Source: Geodermatophilaceae bacterium URHA0031
GTDB taxonomy: Bacteria; Actinomycetota; Actinomycetes; Mycobacteriales; Geodermatophilaceae
Reading direction: 5' to 3'
DNA: 64,000 nt
Assembly: GCA_000620205.1 (NCBI GenBank)
Contig: JHVP01000009.1
Coordinates: 1 to 64,000, forward strand
Under the pieces are notes generated by a model. The model was not told where the DNA came from. It was given only the letters and a program-made list of their open reading frames with translations, and made no database searches. The position numbers and the translations under genes were made by a program. Of this stretch, positions 39,157-48,488 are shown piece by piece. The stretch's first letter is position 1; every line of letters starts with the position of its first letter.

Positions 39157-40359
39157 TCAGACGAGCAGTGGTCCGATGAGGATCTCGGTGCCGTCGGGGC
39201 GCCAGGTGCGCCATCGGCCCCCGGGATCTCGTTCGACCCGGAAGCCGTGGTGAACCTTCGTGTGGTGGCGTTCGCACAACAGCCCGGAGTTGGCCAGGCT
39301 GGTCTCCCCACCGTTGATCCAATGGATCAAGTGATGGACGTCACACCAGTGCGTCGGGGCATCACACCCGGTGAACACGCACTGCCCGTCCCGGGCCTCG
39401 ACGGCCTTGCGCAGGCCGGGGGTGACCACACGGTGGTCCCGGCCCAGGTCCAGCAGTTCCCCGTCGGGGGTCATCACGATCCGGGAGATGGCACCGTCGC
39501 AGGCCAGCCAGCGCGCTCGGGCTGCCGAGATCTGCGCACCAAACCCGGTGCGGGCCGCCCCCGGCCCGGTTGCGGGGTCAACGAGGTCGTCGCAGTCCAG
39601 GCTGACCACCACGTGCGGCTTGACCGTCCGCAGCGTCGGCAGCTGCCCGGAGGCCAGCTGGTTGTCACACAGCTGGACCAGGGCGTCGGCCTGCTGCTGA
39701 GCCCGGCTGCGGTCATCGCCCTTGGGGCGGGAGGCCTGCACGATCGACTCGATGCCGGCCAGCACCTTCTCGATGCCGACCGCGTCCAGGTCGAACCGGC
39801 CGGTGCCGCTGCCATCGGCATGCCGGGTGACCGACAACCGCCGTCCCTCGGTGGGGTCGGGCTCGACCCCGTCGGGGTCGAGGGCTTCGCGGTAGTGGTG
39901 CACCACCTGCAGCAGCTGGGCATGGGCCTCACCGTGGGCGACGGCGACCAGCGCGGCATCGATGGCCTTCAGGTCGACGCCCTGCTCGGTGGCGGCGGTC
40001 CGCTTGTCGTCGTCGGCGACCGGGGCGATCACCGCCACCTGCGAGGCGGTCAGAGACCCGTCGGCGAAGGCTGCGGCGGTGGCCGGCAGGTGCTCCAGCG
40101 CCCGCCCCGAGCGCACCAGCCGCCCCGCCTCGCCGGCGGTGAGGTGGCCGTGCCCGCGCAGCCAGGAGGCGATCGTCTGCTTGCCGTCGTGCTCGCAAGC
40201 GCCGGTGGCATCGGCGTGCCGCACGGTGCGGGTCAACTCGGCGCTCGCCTGGTTGACCAACCGGAGCAGCTCCGCGGTCCGGTCCAGCACCGCACCCGGC
40301 GGCAGAGCGAAGAGGTCCTCGGCGGCCAGGGCATCCAGCGCGGACTGCAACTCGCCCAC
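39157..40359 (-). CDS. DUF222/13E12 family HNH nuclease
   Basis: A 400-residue protein of the actinobacterial 13E12 repeat family. The helical DUF222 domain fills about 25-280, and the C-terminal HNH motif follows (CVFTGCDAPTHWCDVHHL, then NGGETSLANSGLLCERHH). The Cys and HH residues of the nuclease centre are intact. Such genes are multi-copy and mobile-like in actinobacteria; M. tuberculosis also has one near xerD (Rv1702c). GTG 40359 has AGAGGTG upstream. The biological target is unknown. Confidence 0.88.
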   Translation of the reverse strand: MGELQSALDALAAEDLFALPPGAVLDRTAELLRLVNQASAELTRTVRHADATGACEHDGKQTIASWLRGHGHLTAGEAGRLVRSGRALEHLPATAAAFADGSLTASQVAVIAPVADDDKRTAATEQGVDLKAIDAALVAVAHGEAHAQLLQVVHHYREALDPDGVEPDPTEGRRLSVTRHADGSGTGRFDLDAVGIEKVLAGIESIVQASRPKGDDRSRAQQQADALVQLCDNQLASGQLPTLRTVKPHVVVSLDCDDLVDPATGPGAARTGFGAQISAARARWLACDGAISRIVMTPDGELLDLGRDHRVVTPGLRKAVEARDGQCVFTGCDAPTHWCDVHHLIHWINGGETSLANSGLLCERHHTKVHHGFRVERDPGGRWRTWRPDGTEILIGPLLV

Positions 40360-40688
40360 CGGACACCTCTTCCACCGTTTCGAACGGGTGTACGAAGAAT
40401 ACCGATGTCCGGATCATGGGACAAGCCGAATCTGCAGGTCAGACGCTTGTCCACAGATTGCGGCAGGCCCTTGACAGGAGGCCTGGGATTGAGGAGCGAC
40501 GCCACAAGCGTGCCTTTGGTGAAGGAGGCAAGCCGAGGGGCTCCGTCTCGGATCGGGGAGCAGCGCCACAGGCGAGCCGTTGGCGAAGGGGGCGCGGCGG
40601 GTCGTGGGGAGTCCGTACGGGCGACGGACATCGGGCGGTCGGCTGACTGAGCCCAGCGTGGTGATCGTCGCTGCAGCGAGGTGGGAGA
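40360..40688. other. Gene-free gap with a diverged direct repeat
   Basis: No gene is seen in 329 bases. GCCACAAGCG at 40501 recurs as GCCACAGGCG at 40565, and the next 25 bases of both copies are similar (TGCCTTTGGTGAAGG versus AGCCGTTGGCGAAGG), giving a 64-base imperfect tandem repeat. It lies between the HNH nuclease gene and rluB and contains the rluB promoter region. Confidence 0.5.
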
Positions 40689-41540
40689 ATGGCGGGGATG
40701 AACACCTCCCCTGACGACGAGTCCACCACCGAGGGCGGCGAGGGCTGGTCCGAGGACATGGAACTCGCACCGCTCCACCCGCGCGACGCCGAGGCCGCCC
40801 AGCCCGACGACGACCGCCCGGGCGAGCGGCTGCAGAAGGTGCTGGCCCGCGCCGGTGTCGGTTCCCGCCGCGTGTGCGAGGACATGATCGACGAGGGCCG
40901 GATCAGCGTGAACGGCAAGGTCGTCACAGTCCAGGGCATGCGGGTGGACCCGAACACCGCCGTCATCGCCATCGACGGCCGCCGGATCGACATCAAGAAC
41001 GACAAGATCACCTACGCGATGAACAAGCCGTTCGGCGTCATCACCGCGATGAGCGACGACCGCGGCCGGCCCACCGTCGGCGACATGATGGGCGACCTCG
41101 CCGCCGGCCTGGTCCACGTCGGCCGCCTCGACCAGGACACCGAGGGCCTGCTGCTGCTCACCACCGACGGCGAGCTCGCCCACCGGCTGGCGCACCCCTC
41201 GTACGAGGTCAAGAAGACCTACCTCGCGCAGGTCAGCGGCTCGGTGCCGCGGGACCTCGGTCGCCGGCTCCGCAGTGGCATCGAGCTGGAGGACGGCCCG
41301 GTCGCCGTCGACTCGTTCGACCTGATGGACACCCATGCCGGCCAGTCGGTCGTCGAGATCGTCCTGCACGAGGGGCGCAAGCACATCGTCCGGCGACTGC
41401 TCGCCGAGGTCGGGCTCCCGGTCAACCGGCTCACCCGCACCGCCGTCGGCCCGATCGAGCTGGCCCGGATGCGCACCGGGACGATCCGCAAGCTGACCCG
41501 CTCGGAGGTCGGTGCCCTGCACGAGCTCGTCGGGCTCTGA
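40689..41540 (+). CDS. rluB: 23S rRNA pseudouridine synthase RluB-like
   Basis: A 283-residue pseudouridine synthase. After a 45-residue acidic extension comes an S4 RNA-binding domain (RLQKVLARAGVGSRRVCEDM). The catalytic Asp is in HVGRLDQDTEGLLLLTTDG, and IVLHEGRKHIVRRLL is the RsuA/RluB family motif. It is the positional counterpart of Rv1711, normally next to scpB; here two unrelated genes intervene. ATG 40689 has GAGGTGGGAG just upstream; ATG 40698 is an alternative. Confidence 0.9.
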   Translation: MAGMNTSPDDESTTEGGEGWSEDMELAPLHPRDAEAAQPDDDRPGERLQKVLARAGVGSRRVCEDMIDEGRISVNGKVVTVQGMRVDPNTAVIAIDGRRIDIKNDKITYAMNKPFGVITAMSDDRGRPTVGDMMGDLAAGLVHVGRLDQDTEGLLLLTTDGELAHRLAHPSYEVKKTYLAQVSGSVPRDLGRRLRSGIELEDGPVAVDSFDLMDTHAGQSVVEIVLHEGRKHIVRRLLAEVGLPVNRLTRTAVGPIELARMRTGTIRKLTRSEVGALHELVGL

Positions 41541-41577
41541 CGAAGGACCCTCGAGCCCCCACCGCTGGCAGACTCCC

Positions 41578-41602
41578 GGCGGGCCCTGCACGAGGGCCCG
41601 CC
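41578..41602. terminator. Hairpin between convergent rluB and GH3 genes
   Basis: A perfect 10-base-pair stem (GGCGGGCCCT / AGGGCCCGCC) with a GCACG loop, 38 bases after the rluB stop and 8 before the GH3 stop. There is no T-run, but stems like this usually end transcription in actinobacteria. Confidence 0.7.
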
Positions 41603-41609
41603 GGAGGCG

Positions 41610-43964
41610 CTAGAGCGGCGTGACCTCGACCGGGGTCGTCAGCACCCGGTCCGGGCCGACGACCCGGTCGCCGCCGGTCAGCCGGAGCGGTGCCTCCAGC
41701 CGCAGGTCCTCACTCGAGGCCCCCAGCTGCAGGACGACGTCCCCGCACTCGATCACGCGCTGCAGGTCGCGGCCGGTGAACGAGGTCCGGTCGGCGTGCA
41801 CGGTGAACGTCACCCGCGCCGCGGTGCCGGCCGCCAGCGGGACCCGGGCGAAGCCGACCAGCTGACGCACCGGGCGCACCACGCTGGCCACCGGGTCGTG
41901 CAGGTAGAGCTGGACGACGTCGGTGCCCTCGCGCGCACCCGTGTTGCGCACCGTGCAGGACACGGTGACCGCGCCGTCGGTGGCCCACGAACCGTCCCCG
42001 GACACCTCGAGCTCCGACCACTCGAAGCGGGTGTAGGACAGCCCGTGCCCGAACGGGAAGCACGGTGTCGGGTCGGCGGCGCTGATCCCGCTCTGCCGGC
42101 CCAGGGTCGGGCTCAGGTAGGTGGCCGGAGAGCCGCCGGGCGTCCGGGCGACCTGCACCGGCAGCCGGCCGGACGGGTTCACCCGGCCGCTGAGCACCCC
42201 GGCGACCGCGCCGGCGCCCTCCTCGCCCGGGAAGAACGCCTGCACGATCGCCGCCGCGCGGTCCACCACGGCACCCAGCGCGTAGGGCCGCCCGGTGAGC
42301 AGCACGACGACGACCGGCCTGCCGGTGTCCAGCAGGGCGTCCAGCAGCTCGGCCTGGGCGCCGGGCAGCCGCAGGTCGTCGGCGTCGCAGCCCTCGCCGG
42401 AGGTGCCGCGGCCGAAGAGCCCGGCGCGGTCACCGAGCACCGCGAGCACGACGTCGGCGTCCGAGGCGACGCGGACCGCCTCGGCGATCCCGCTGGTGTC
42501 CGGCTCCTGCACCGGGACGCCGGCCGCGGTGCTGATCGCGGCCCCCGGGAACTCGGTCCGGACGCCGTCGAGCAGGGTGGGCAGGTCGATGCCCAGCGGC
42601 ATGCCGGGGTGCTGGACCCCGACGTGGTTGGGGAAGGCGTAGCAGCCCATCAGCGCCAGCACGTCGTCGGCGCACGGGCCGACGACGGCGATCGACGCCG
42701 GCTCCTGCAGCGGCAGCACCCCGGCGCGGTCGTCGAGCAGGACGACCGACCGCTCGGCGAGGGTCCGCGCCAGCTCCCGCATCGCCGGGGGGTCGAGGTC
42801 GAGCTCGTCGGCGGACCGCAGCGCGGCGGGCTCGGGGTCCCAGCCGGGGTCGAGCAGGCCCAGCTCGGCCTTCTGCCGCAGCACCCGCTCCAACGCCCGG
42901 TCGACCAGCTCCACCGGGAACTGCCCGGTGCGGACCTGCTCCAGCAGCGGCTCGCCGTAGCAGCGCACGGTGGGCAGCTCGACGTCGATGCCCGCGGTCA
43001 GCGCCAGCGCGGCCGCCTCGACGGGGGAGCCGGCCACGCCCTGCGTCGTCTCCAGGAAGGAGACGGCGAAGTAGTCGGCGACGACGACGCCGTCGAAGCC
43101 CAGCCGGCCGCGCAGCAGGTCGGTCAGCAGCGCGGGGTCGGCCCCGGCAGGTACGCCGTCGACCGCGGCGTAGCTGTTCATCACCGACCGGGCGCCGCCC
43201 TCGCGCAGTGCCGTCTCGAACGGCGGCAGGACGACGTCGGCGAACTCGCGCGGGCCCAGCCGGACCGGCGCGTGGTTGCGGCCGGCGCCGGAACCGGAGT
43301 ACCCGGCGAAGTGCTTGAGGGTCGCGACGATGCCGGCGTCCTCCAGCCCGCGGGTGTAGGCCGACCCGAGCGCGGCCACCAGGTACGGGTCCTCGCCGAT
43401 CGTCTCCTCGGTGCGGCCCCAGCGGTGGTCGAAGCTGACGTCGAGCACGGGGGAGAGGCCCTGGTGCACGCCGACCGAGCGCATGACCTCGCCGATCCCG
43501 GTGGCCATGGCCTGCACGGTGGCCGGGTCGAAGGAGGCGCCCCAGGCCAGCGGGGTCGGGAACACCGTGGCGCCCCAGGCGGTGAAGCCGGTGAGGCACT
43601 CCTCGTGGGCGATCGCCGGGATGCCGAGCCGGGAGTTGTCCACGATCCCGCGCTGCGTCTGGGCCAGCACCTTCGCCCCGATCGCCGGCTCGACCGGCCC
43701 GGTGCCGAACACCCGGGTCAGCTGACCGAGCCCGGGCCGGGTGAGCTCCTCCCACGGCGGCAGCGGCTCGGAGAACTCGTGCTGGTTGGGCGCGACCTCC
43801 TCGCCGTCGGAGATCGCCGTCCACACGCCGTAGAGCTGCGCGACCTTCTCCTCCAGGGTCATGACGCCCATCAGGGCGCGCACCCGGTCGGCCACCGGGC
43901 GCGCCGGGTCGCGCCAGACGGCGGCGGCCTGGTCGAGGGCAGGCGGGGACTGGGCTTCGGTCAC
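41610..43964 (-). CDS. GH3 glycosidase, probable beta-xylosidase/beta-glucosidase
   Basis: A 784-residue glycoside hydrolase family 3 enzyme without a signal peptide, so it acts in the cytoplasm on imported sugars. Substrate-binding KHFAG is at about 217, and the catalytic nucleophile Asp is D297 in VVVADYFAV. A GH3 C-terminal domain and a fibronectin-III-like domain (GTDVVQLYLHDPVASV) follow. Its length, and a place beside a LacI regulator, a CUT1 transporter and xylose genes, match the Streptomyces bxl locus, where the GH3 enzyme is a beta-xylosidase. The substrate is inferred. The GTG start has AGGAG about 10 bases upstream. The regulator gene lies 88 bases upstream on the same strand. Confidence 0.85.
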   Translation of the reverse strand: MTEAQSPPALDQAAAVWRDPARPVADRVRALMGVMTLEEKVAQLYGVWTAISDGEEVAPNQHEFSEPLPPWEELTRPGLGQLTRVFGTGPVEPAIGAKVLAQTQRGIVDNSRLGIPAIAHEECLTGFTAWGATVFPTPLAWGASFDPATVQAMATGIGEVMRSVGVHQGLSPVLDVSFDHRWGRTEETIGEDPYLVAALGSAYTRGLEDAGIVATLKHFAGYSGSGAGRNHAPVRLGPREFADVVLPPFETALREGGARSVMNSYAAVDGVPAGADPALLTDLLRGRLGFDGVVVADYFAVSFLETTQGVAGSPVEAAALALTAGIDVELPTVRCYGEPLLEQVRTGQFPVELVDRALERVLRQKAELGLLDPGWDPEPAALRSADELDLDPPAMRELARTLAERSVVLLDDRAGVLPLQEPASIAVVGPCADDVLALMGCYAFPNHVGVQHPGMPLGIDLPTLLDGVRTEFPGAAISTAAGVPVQEPDTSGIAEAVRVASDADVVLAVLGDRAGLFGRGTSGEGCDADDLRLPGAQAELLDALLDTGRPVVVVLLTGRPYALGAVVDRAAAIVQAFFPGEEGAGAVAGVLSGRVNPSGRLPVQVARTPGGSPATYLSPTLGRQSGISAADPTPCFPFGHGLSYTRFEWSELEVSGDGSWATDGAVTVSCTVRNTGAREGTDVVQLYLHDPVASVVRPVRQLVGFARVPLAAGTAARVTFTVHADRTSFTGRDLQRVIECGDVVLQLGASSEDLRLEAPLRLTGGDRVVGPDRVLTTPVEVTPL

Positions 43965-44052
43965 GGGGAGGGCTCCTGGGAGTCGTCGGGACGCCGGGGT
44001 GGCGCGGGGGATCAGCGCCGAGGGGGCGGCGGGAGAGGGAGCGGCAGGACGG

Positions 44053-45051
44053 TCAGCGGCGCGGTGCGGCGGTCGAGGCGCGCGGGACGAGGTGGGTGGC
44101 CAGCTCGACGCGCTGGCTGGCGAGCTCGCCGCCGGTGATCAGCTCGTGCAGCATCCGGCCGGCCATCCGGCCCATGTCGGCCAGCGGCTGGCGCACGGTG
44201 GTCAGCGGCGGGGAGGACCAGCGGGCCATCGGCAGGTCGTCGAAGCCGACGACGCTCAGGTCGTGCGGCACCGAGAGGCCGGCCTGCCGGGCGGCTTCCA
44301 TGACGCCGAAGGCCTGCTCGTCGCTGCCGGCGAAGACGGCGGTCGGCGGGTCCGGCAGCTCGAGCAGCGCGCGGGCCTGGTCGTAGCCACCCTCGTGGTG
44401 GAAGGTGCCGTGCCGCACCAGCGCGGGGTCGACGGCGATGCCGGCGCGTTCCAGCGCGGCCCGGTAGCCGTCGATCCGGGCCCGGCTGCACAGGTAGTCC
44501 TGCGGGCCACCGATCACGGCGATCCGCCGGTGGCCGAGCTCGGCGAGGTGCTCGGTGGCGGCGAGCCCGCCGGCCCAGTTGGTCGCGCCGACGCTCGGCA
44601 CGTCCTGGCCGGGCATGTCGACCGGGTCGATGACGACGACCGGCAGCTTGGAGCGGCCCAGCCGGCGCTGGTCGGCGGCGGTCAGCCGGGAGGTGACCAC
44701 CAGGGCGCCGCGGCGGCCACCGGCGATGAGGGACTGGACCCAGTCCTTGTCCGAGGAGCGCGACTGGTTGGAGACCACGACCTCCAGGCCGCTCTCGGTC
44801 ACCCCGCGCAGGATCTCCACCGCCCACGGGCTGTCCAGCGCGGTGAAGACGACGTCGACCAGGACGTCGGTGGGTGCCTTGCGGGTGATCGGGACGTAGT
44901 GGTGCTCCTCCAGCAGCTGGAGCACGTGCGCGCGGGTGGAGGGGGCGACGTCCAGCTTGCCGTTGACCACCTTGGACACGGTGGGCAGCGAGACGCCCGC
45001 GGCGGCGGCGATGCTCGCCAGCGTCGGTCGGCCCAGCTCGTGAGGTGGCAC
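44053..45051 (-). CDS. LacI family transcriptional repressor (BxlR-like)
   Basis: A 332-residue LacI/GalR regulator. The N-terminal helix-turn-helix is TLASIAAAAGVSLPTVSKVVNG (in parts, about 10-31), with the hinge near 50-65. The ligand domain is of the periplasmic-binding type (VVVIDPVDMPG, FAGSDEQAFGVMEAARQAG, VVGFDDLPMARWSSPPLTTV). It is divergent from the transporter genes and co-directional with the GH3 gene. Two copies of CGAAACTTTCG in the intergenic region are its likely operators. The GTG start has GGGAGGG upstream. The inducer is probably xylose or xylobiose, from context. Confidence 0.88.
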   Translation of the reverse strand: MPPHELGRPTLASIAAAAGVSLPTVSKVVNGKLDVAPSTRAHVLQLLEEHHYVPITRKAPTDVLVDVVFTALDSPWAVEILRGVTESGLEVVVSNQSRSSDKDWVQSLIAGGRRGALVVTSRLTAADQRRLGRSKLPVVVIDPVDMPGQDVPSVGATNWAGGLAATEHLAELGHRRIAVIGGPQDYLCSRARIDGYRAALERAGIAVDPALVRHGTFHHEGGYDQARALLELPDPPTAVFAGSDEQAFGVMEAARQAGLSVPHDLSVVGFDDLPMARWSSPPLTTVRQPLADMGRMAGRMLHELITGGELASQRVELATHLVPRASTAAPRR

Positions 45052-45153
45052 TGCGACGGCCCTCCCGCTCCTCCATCGGTGCCGCTGCTGCGGGTCGAGC
45101 CTGCCGCACGGGTGAGGTGGCGTCAGACCGGCGTCGCTGTCGGCGTGCAGCAG

Positions 45154-45171
45154 ACCGTAGCGAAACTTTCG
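45154..45171 (-). promoter_or_regulatory. -10 element and LacI operator upstream of the regulator gene
   Basis: The palindrome CGAAACTTTCG (45161-45171) lies directly upstream of TACGGT (45154-45159, minus strand), a -10-like hexamer for the LacI-type gene. The same palindrome occurs in front of the transporter genes, so the regulator probably controls both directions. Confidence 0.6.
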
Positions 45172-45264
45172 AAGATCCGATAGCCCTCCTGGCTCGACGT
45201 GTTCACGACTCCGCCGTCCTCGAGCTGCTCTCGGACGCTCCTCCCGCCCGCCACGCCGCGGGCG

Positions 45265-45317
45265 TTGACACCCTCCGGTGACGTGGCTTACGTTCTCGCA
45301 ACTGCTCGAAACTTTCG
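45265..45317 (+). promoter_or_regulatory. Promoter and LacI operator of the sugar ABC transporter
   Basis: TTGACA (45265-45270), an 18-base spacer and TACGTT (45289-45294) form a good housekeeping-type promoter. The palindrome CGAAACTTTCG (45307-45317) falls just after the expected transcription start, where a bound LacI repressor would block RNA polymerase. The rest of the 300-base gap between the regulator and transporter genes holds no gene. Confidence 0.75.
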
Positions 45318-45351
45318 GTTTTCAACGACGAAACAGGAAGGTGGCGGTGGG

Positions 45352-46659
45352 ATGTCCCCCCGACGCTTGTCTCGTGTGGCCGTCTCGGCCACGACCCTCG
45401 TCCTGGCCGGCTCGCTGGCCGCCTGCGGCTCCTCCGGTCCCAGCGGCGGCGGTGGTGGCGGCGACGCCGCGCAGGTCTGGGCCCTGCAGGACACCACCCT
45501 GAACCCGATCGAGCAGGCCTCGATCGACCGCTTCAACGAGTCCTCGAAGGTCGGCGACGTCGAGCTGCAGACCTTCGGCAACGACCCGTACAAGCAGCGG
45601 CTGCGGACGGCCATCAACTCGGCCAACGCCCCCGACGTCTTCTTCAACTGGGGTGGCGGCAACCTCAAGGAGTACGTCGACGCGGGCAAGATCGAGGACC
45701 TGACCCCGATGCTCGACGAGAACCCGGAGCTGCGGGACGCCTTCCTCCCCAGCGTGCTCGCCGGCGCCGAGATCGACGGCAAGCAGTACGGCCTGCCGAT
45801 GCGCGGCGTCCAGCCGGTGCTGCTGTTCAACAACAAGGAGGTGCTGGCCTCCGCCGGCATCGACGGGTCCCCGGCCACCTGGGACGACCTGCTCGCCGAC
45901 GTCGCGGCGCTCAAGGCCAAGGGCATCACCCCCATCGCGCTGGCCGGGTCGCAGTCGTGGACCGAGCTGATGTGGGCGGAGTACCTGCTCGACCGCGTCG
46001 GCGGCCCGGAGGTGTTCCAGAACATCCGGGACGGCAAGAACGGCGGCTGGGCCCAGCCGGAGGTGCTGCAGGCGATGACCATGCTCAAGGAGCTCATCGA
46101 CGCCGGTGCCTTCGGGGAGGACTTCGCCTCGGTCGGCTACGACGTCGGCGGCGCCTCGACGATCCTGGCCGAGGGCCAGGCCGGGTTCCACCTGATGGGC
46201 TCGTGGGAGTTCACCAACCAGCTGGGCCAGAGCCCGGACTTCGTCAAGGCCGGCAACCTGGGCTACGGCCCCTTCCCGGCGGTCACCGGCGGCAAGGGCG
46301 ACCCGTCGAACCTGGTGGGCAACGTGTCGAACTTCTACTCCATCACCAAGGACTCCGACGCCAAGGAGGCCGCCGAGGAGTACGTGAAGACGGCGCTGAC
46401 CGACGAGACCTACGTGTCGGACCTGGTCGAGGCCGGCGACGTCATGCCGATCACCGGGGTGCGCGACCAGCTGGCCGCGGGGGACAACGCCGACTACACG
46501 ACCACCATCTACGACCAGGTGGCGAACGCGCAGAACTTCCAGCTCTCCTGGGACCAGGACCTGCAGGCCGACGTGGCGACCAAGATGCTCACCGAGCTGC
46601 AGAACTTCTTCCTGGGCGAGCAGACGCCGGAGGGCTTCGTCTCCGCCCTGGCCGGCTGA
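45352..46659 (+). CDS. Sugar ABC transporter, substrate-binding lipoprotein
   Basis: A 435-residue extracellular solute-binding protein of the CUT1 type. The signal peptide ends in a lipobox LAGSLAAC with lipidated Cys25, followed by a Ser/Gly linker. The mature part has the family pattern (VFFNWGGGNLKEYVDAGKI, YGLPMRGVQPVLLFNNKE). ATG 45352 follows AGGAAGGTGG. Two permease genes follow, but the ATPase is encoded further down at 52449. It is probably specific for xylobiose or another pentose oligosaccharide, from the locus. Expression is probably controlled by the LacI operator in its leader. Confidence 0.9.
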   Translation: MSPRRLSRVAVSATTLVLAGSLAACGSSGPSGGGGGGDAAQVWALQDTTLNPIEQASIDRFNESSKVGDVELQTFGNDPYKQRLRTAINSANAPDVFFNWGGGNLKEYVDAGKIEDLTPMLDENPELRDAFLPSVLAGAEIDGKQYGLPMRGVQPVLLFNNKEVLASAGIDGSPATWDDLLADVAALKAKGITPIALAGSQSWTELMWAEYLLDRVGGPEVFQNIRDGKNGGWAQPEVLQAMTMLKELIDAGAFGEDFASVGYDVGGASTILAEGQAGFHLMGSWEFTNQLGQSPDFVKAGNLGYGPFPAVTGGKGDPSNLVGNVSNFYSITKDSDAKEAAEEYVKTALTDETYVSDLVEAGDVMPITGVRDQLAAGDNADYTTTIYDQVANAQNFQLSWDQDLQADVATKMLTELQNFFLGEQTPEGFVSALAG

Positions 46660-46690
46660 GCGACCCGTACGACGACACGGAGGACCTGAC

Positions 46691-47569
46691 ATGGCTGCCC
46701 AGGGACGCGAACGTCCCTCCGGCTGGTACCTGACGCCGGCGCTGACCTTCTTCGGGGTCTTCGCCGTCCTGCCGATGGTGCTGGTCGTCTACCTCAGCTT
46801 CACCGACTGGGACGGCTTCGGGTTCCCGTCGCCGTCCGGAGCGGGCAACTGGTCGCGCCTGGTCTCCGACCCGGAGGTGCGGCACTCGCTGGGGCTGACG
46901 CTGGTGTTCATGGTCCTCGGCTGGGTCGTCCAGACCCCGATCGCACTGCTGATCGGGGTCTGGGCGGCCGGCCGGCAGCGGAACCGGGCCGTCCTGAGCT
47001 CGATCTTCTTCCTGCCGGTGCTGCTGTCCACCGCGGCCATCGCGCTGCTGTGGCACTCGGTGCTGGACCCCAACTTCGGGCTGACCCAGCAGCTCCCGGT
47101 GCTGGACCGGTTCAACTTCCTCGGTGACCCCTCGATCGTGGTGTACACCGTGGCCTGGGTGCTGACCTGGCAGTTCGTGCCGTTCCACACGCTGCTGTAC
47201 CAATCGGCGGCGCGCGGGATCCCGGTGTCGATCTACGAGGCGGCCACCATCGACGGCGCCGGCCGGTACCGCCAGTTCTTCCGGATCACCCTGCCGCTGC
47301 TGCGGTACACCGTGATCACCTCGACCGTGCTCATGCTGGTCGGCTCGGTCACGACCTTCGACACGATCCTCATCCTGACCAACGGCGGGCCCGGCACGGC
47401 CACCCGGATCGCCCCGCTGTACATGTACCAGGTCGGCTTCAGCGGCTTCGAGTTCGGCTACGCCAGCACCATCGCGGTGGTGCTGCTGGTCCTGGGCGCG
47501 GGGCTCTCGCTCGCCGTCACCCGGCTCACCGGCTTCCGGGCCATGACCAGCCAGCAGGAGGGCCTGTGA
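46691..47569 (+). CDS. Sugar ABC transporter permease (MalF type)
   Basis: A 292-residue permease with six hydrophobic segments, the first at LTFFGVFAVLPMVLVVYLSF. The cytoplasmic EAA loop is YEAATIDGAGRYRQFFRITL, which docks the ATPase. It starts 32 bases after the binding protein gene and overlaps the second permease by 4 bases. Confidence 0.9.
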   Translation: MAAQGRERPSGWYLTPALTFFGVFAVLPMVLVVYLSFTDWDGFGFPSPSGAGNWSRLVSDPEVRHSLGLTLVFMVLGWVVQTPIALLIGVWAAGRQRNRAVLSSIFFLPVLLSTAAIALLWHSVLDPNFGLTQQLPVLDRFNFLGDPSIVVYTVAWVLTWQFVPFHTLLYQSAARGIPVSIYEAATIDGAGRYRQFFRITLPLLRYTVITSTVLMLVGSVTTFDTILILTNGGPGTATRIAPLYMYQVGFSGFEFGYASTIAVVLLVLGAGLSLAVTRLTGFRAMTSQQEGL

Positions 47570-48480
47570 GCCTCATCCAGTCCGGCACCCCGACCGCGCG
47601 GGTGCCGGCGACCACCGAGCCCGCCGGCCCGGTCACCGAGGCGCCCCGGCGGCGCCGGCTCGGCCGGGAGCGGCCGAACTGGCTGGCGGGCGTGCTGTCG
47701 GTCATCTGGCTGCTGCTGGTCCTGGTGCCGATCTACTACATGGTCAACGGCAGCTTCCGGACCCGGCAGGACTACCTGACCGACAACCCGCTGCGGCCGC
47801 CGGCCGACCCGACGCTGGACAACTACGAATCGGTCTTCACCGGTGGGTTCGGCCGGTACTTCGTCAACAACATCGTCGTCACGGTGGGCACCGTCGCCAT
47901 CGTCGTCGCGCTGACCGTGCCGGCGGCCTACGCCGTGGCCCGCAACGCCGAGCCGCTGGTCCAGCGGGGCTTCTCGATCATGCTCATCGGCCTGGCGGTC
48001 CCCGCGCAGGCGACGATCATCCCGGTGTACCTCCTGATCAACCAGTTGCACCTGTACGACACCCTGCTGGCGATCATCCTGCCGACGGCGGCGTTCGCGT
48101 TGCCGGTGTCGCTGCTGGTGATGACCAACAGCCTGCGGGACATCCCGAACGAGCTCTACGAGGCGCAGACGCTGGACGGCGCCGGGGCGTTCGGCACGCT
48201 GCGCCACCTGGTGCTGCCGCTGGCGAAGCCGGCGATCACCACGGTCGCCGTCTTCACCGCGATGGGCGCCTGGAACGGCTTCCTGTTCCCGCTGGTGCTC
48301 ACCCAGTCGGCGGACCAGCGGACCCTGACGGTGGGCCTGACGACCTTCCAGAGCCAGTTCGGCACCAACGTGCCGGGGCTGCTGGCCGCGGTCACGCTGT
48401 CGCTGCTGCCGATCTTCTTCGTCTACCTGTTCGGCCGCCGCTACCTGCTGAGCGGGCTCACCGCCGGCTTCGGGAAGTGA
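47566..48480 (+). CDS. Sugar ABC transporter permease (MalG type)
   Basis: A 304-residue permease. A 40-residue N-terminal extension is followed by about six membrane helices (LSVIWLLLVLVPIYYMV first). The EAA loop is YEAQTLDGAGAFGTLRHLVL. The GTG start overlaps the partner permease. The MalF/MalG pair with a lipoprotein and a shared MsmK-type ATPase forms a complete CUT1 importer. Confidence 0.9.
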   Translation: MSLIQSGTPTARVPATTEPAGPVTEAPRRRRLGRERPNWLAGVLSVIWLLLVLVPIYYMVNGSFRTRQDYLTDNPLRPPADPTLDNYESVFTGGFGRYFVNNIVVTVGTVAIVVALTVPAAYAVARNAEPLVQRGFSIMLIGLAVPAQATIIPVYLLINQLHLYDTLLAIILPTAAFALPVSLLVMTNSLRDIPNELYEAQTLDGAGAFGTLRHLVLPLAKPAITTVAVFTAMGAWNGFLFPLVLTQSADQRTLTVGLTTFQSQFGTNVPGLLAAVTLSLLPIFFVYLFGRRYLLSGLTAGFGK

Positions 48481-48488
48481 CGGCCGGG

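Noticed and set aside
40501-40590. 64-base repeat as a CRISPR or IS end
   Set aside because: Only two diverged copies, no spacer pattern and no transposase for it nearby.
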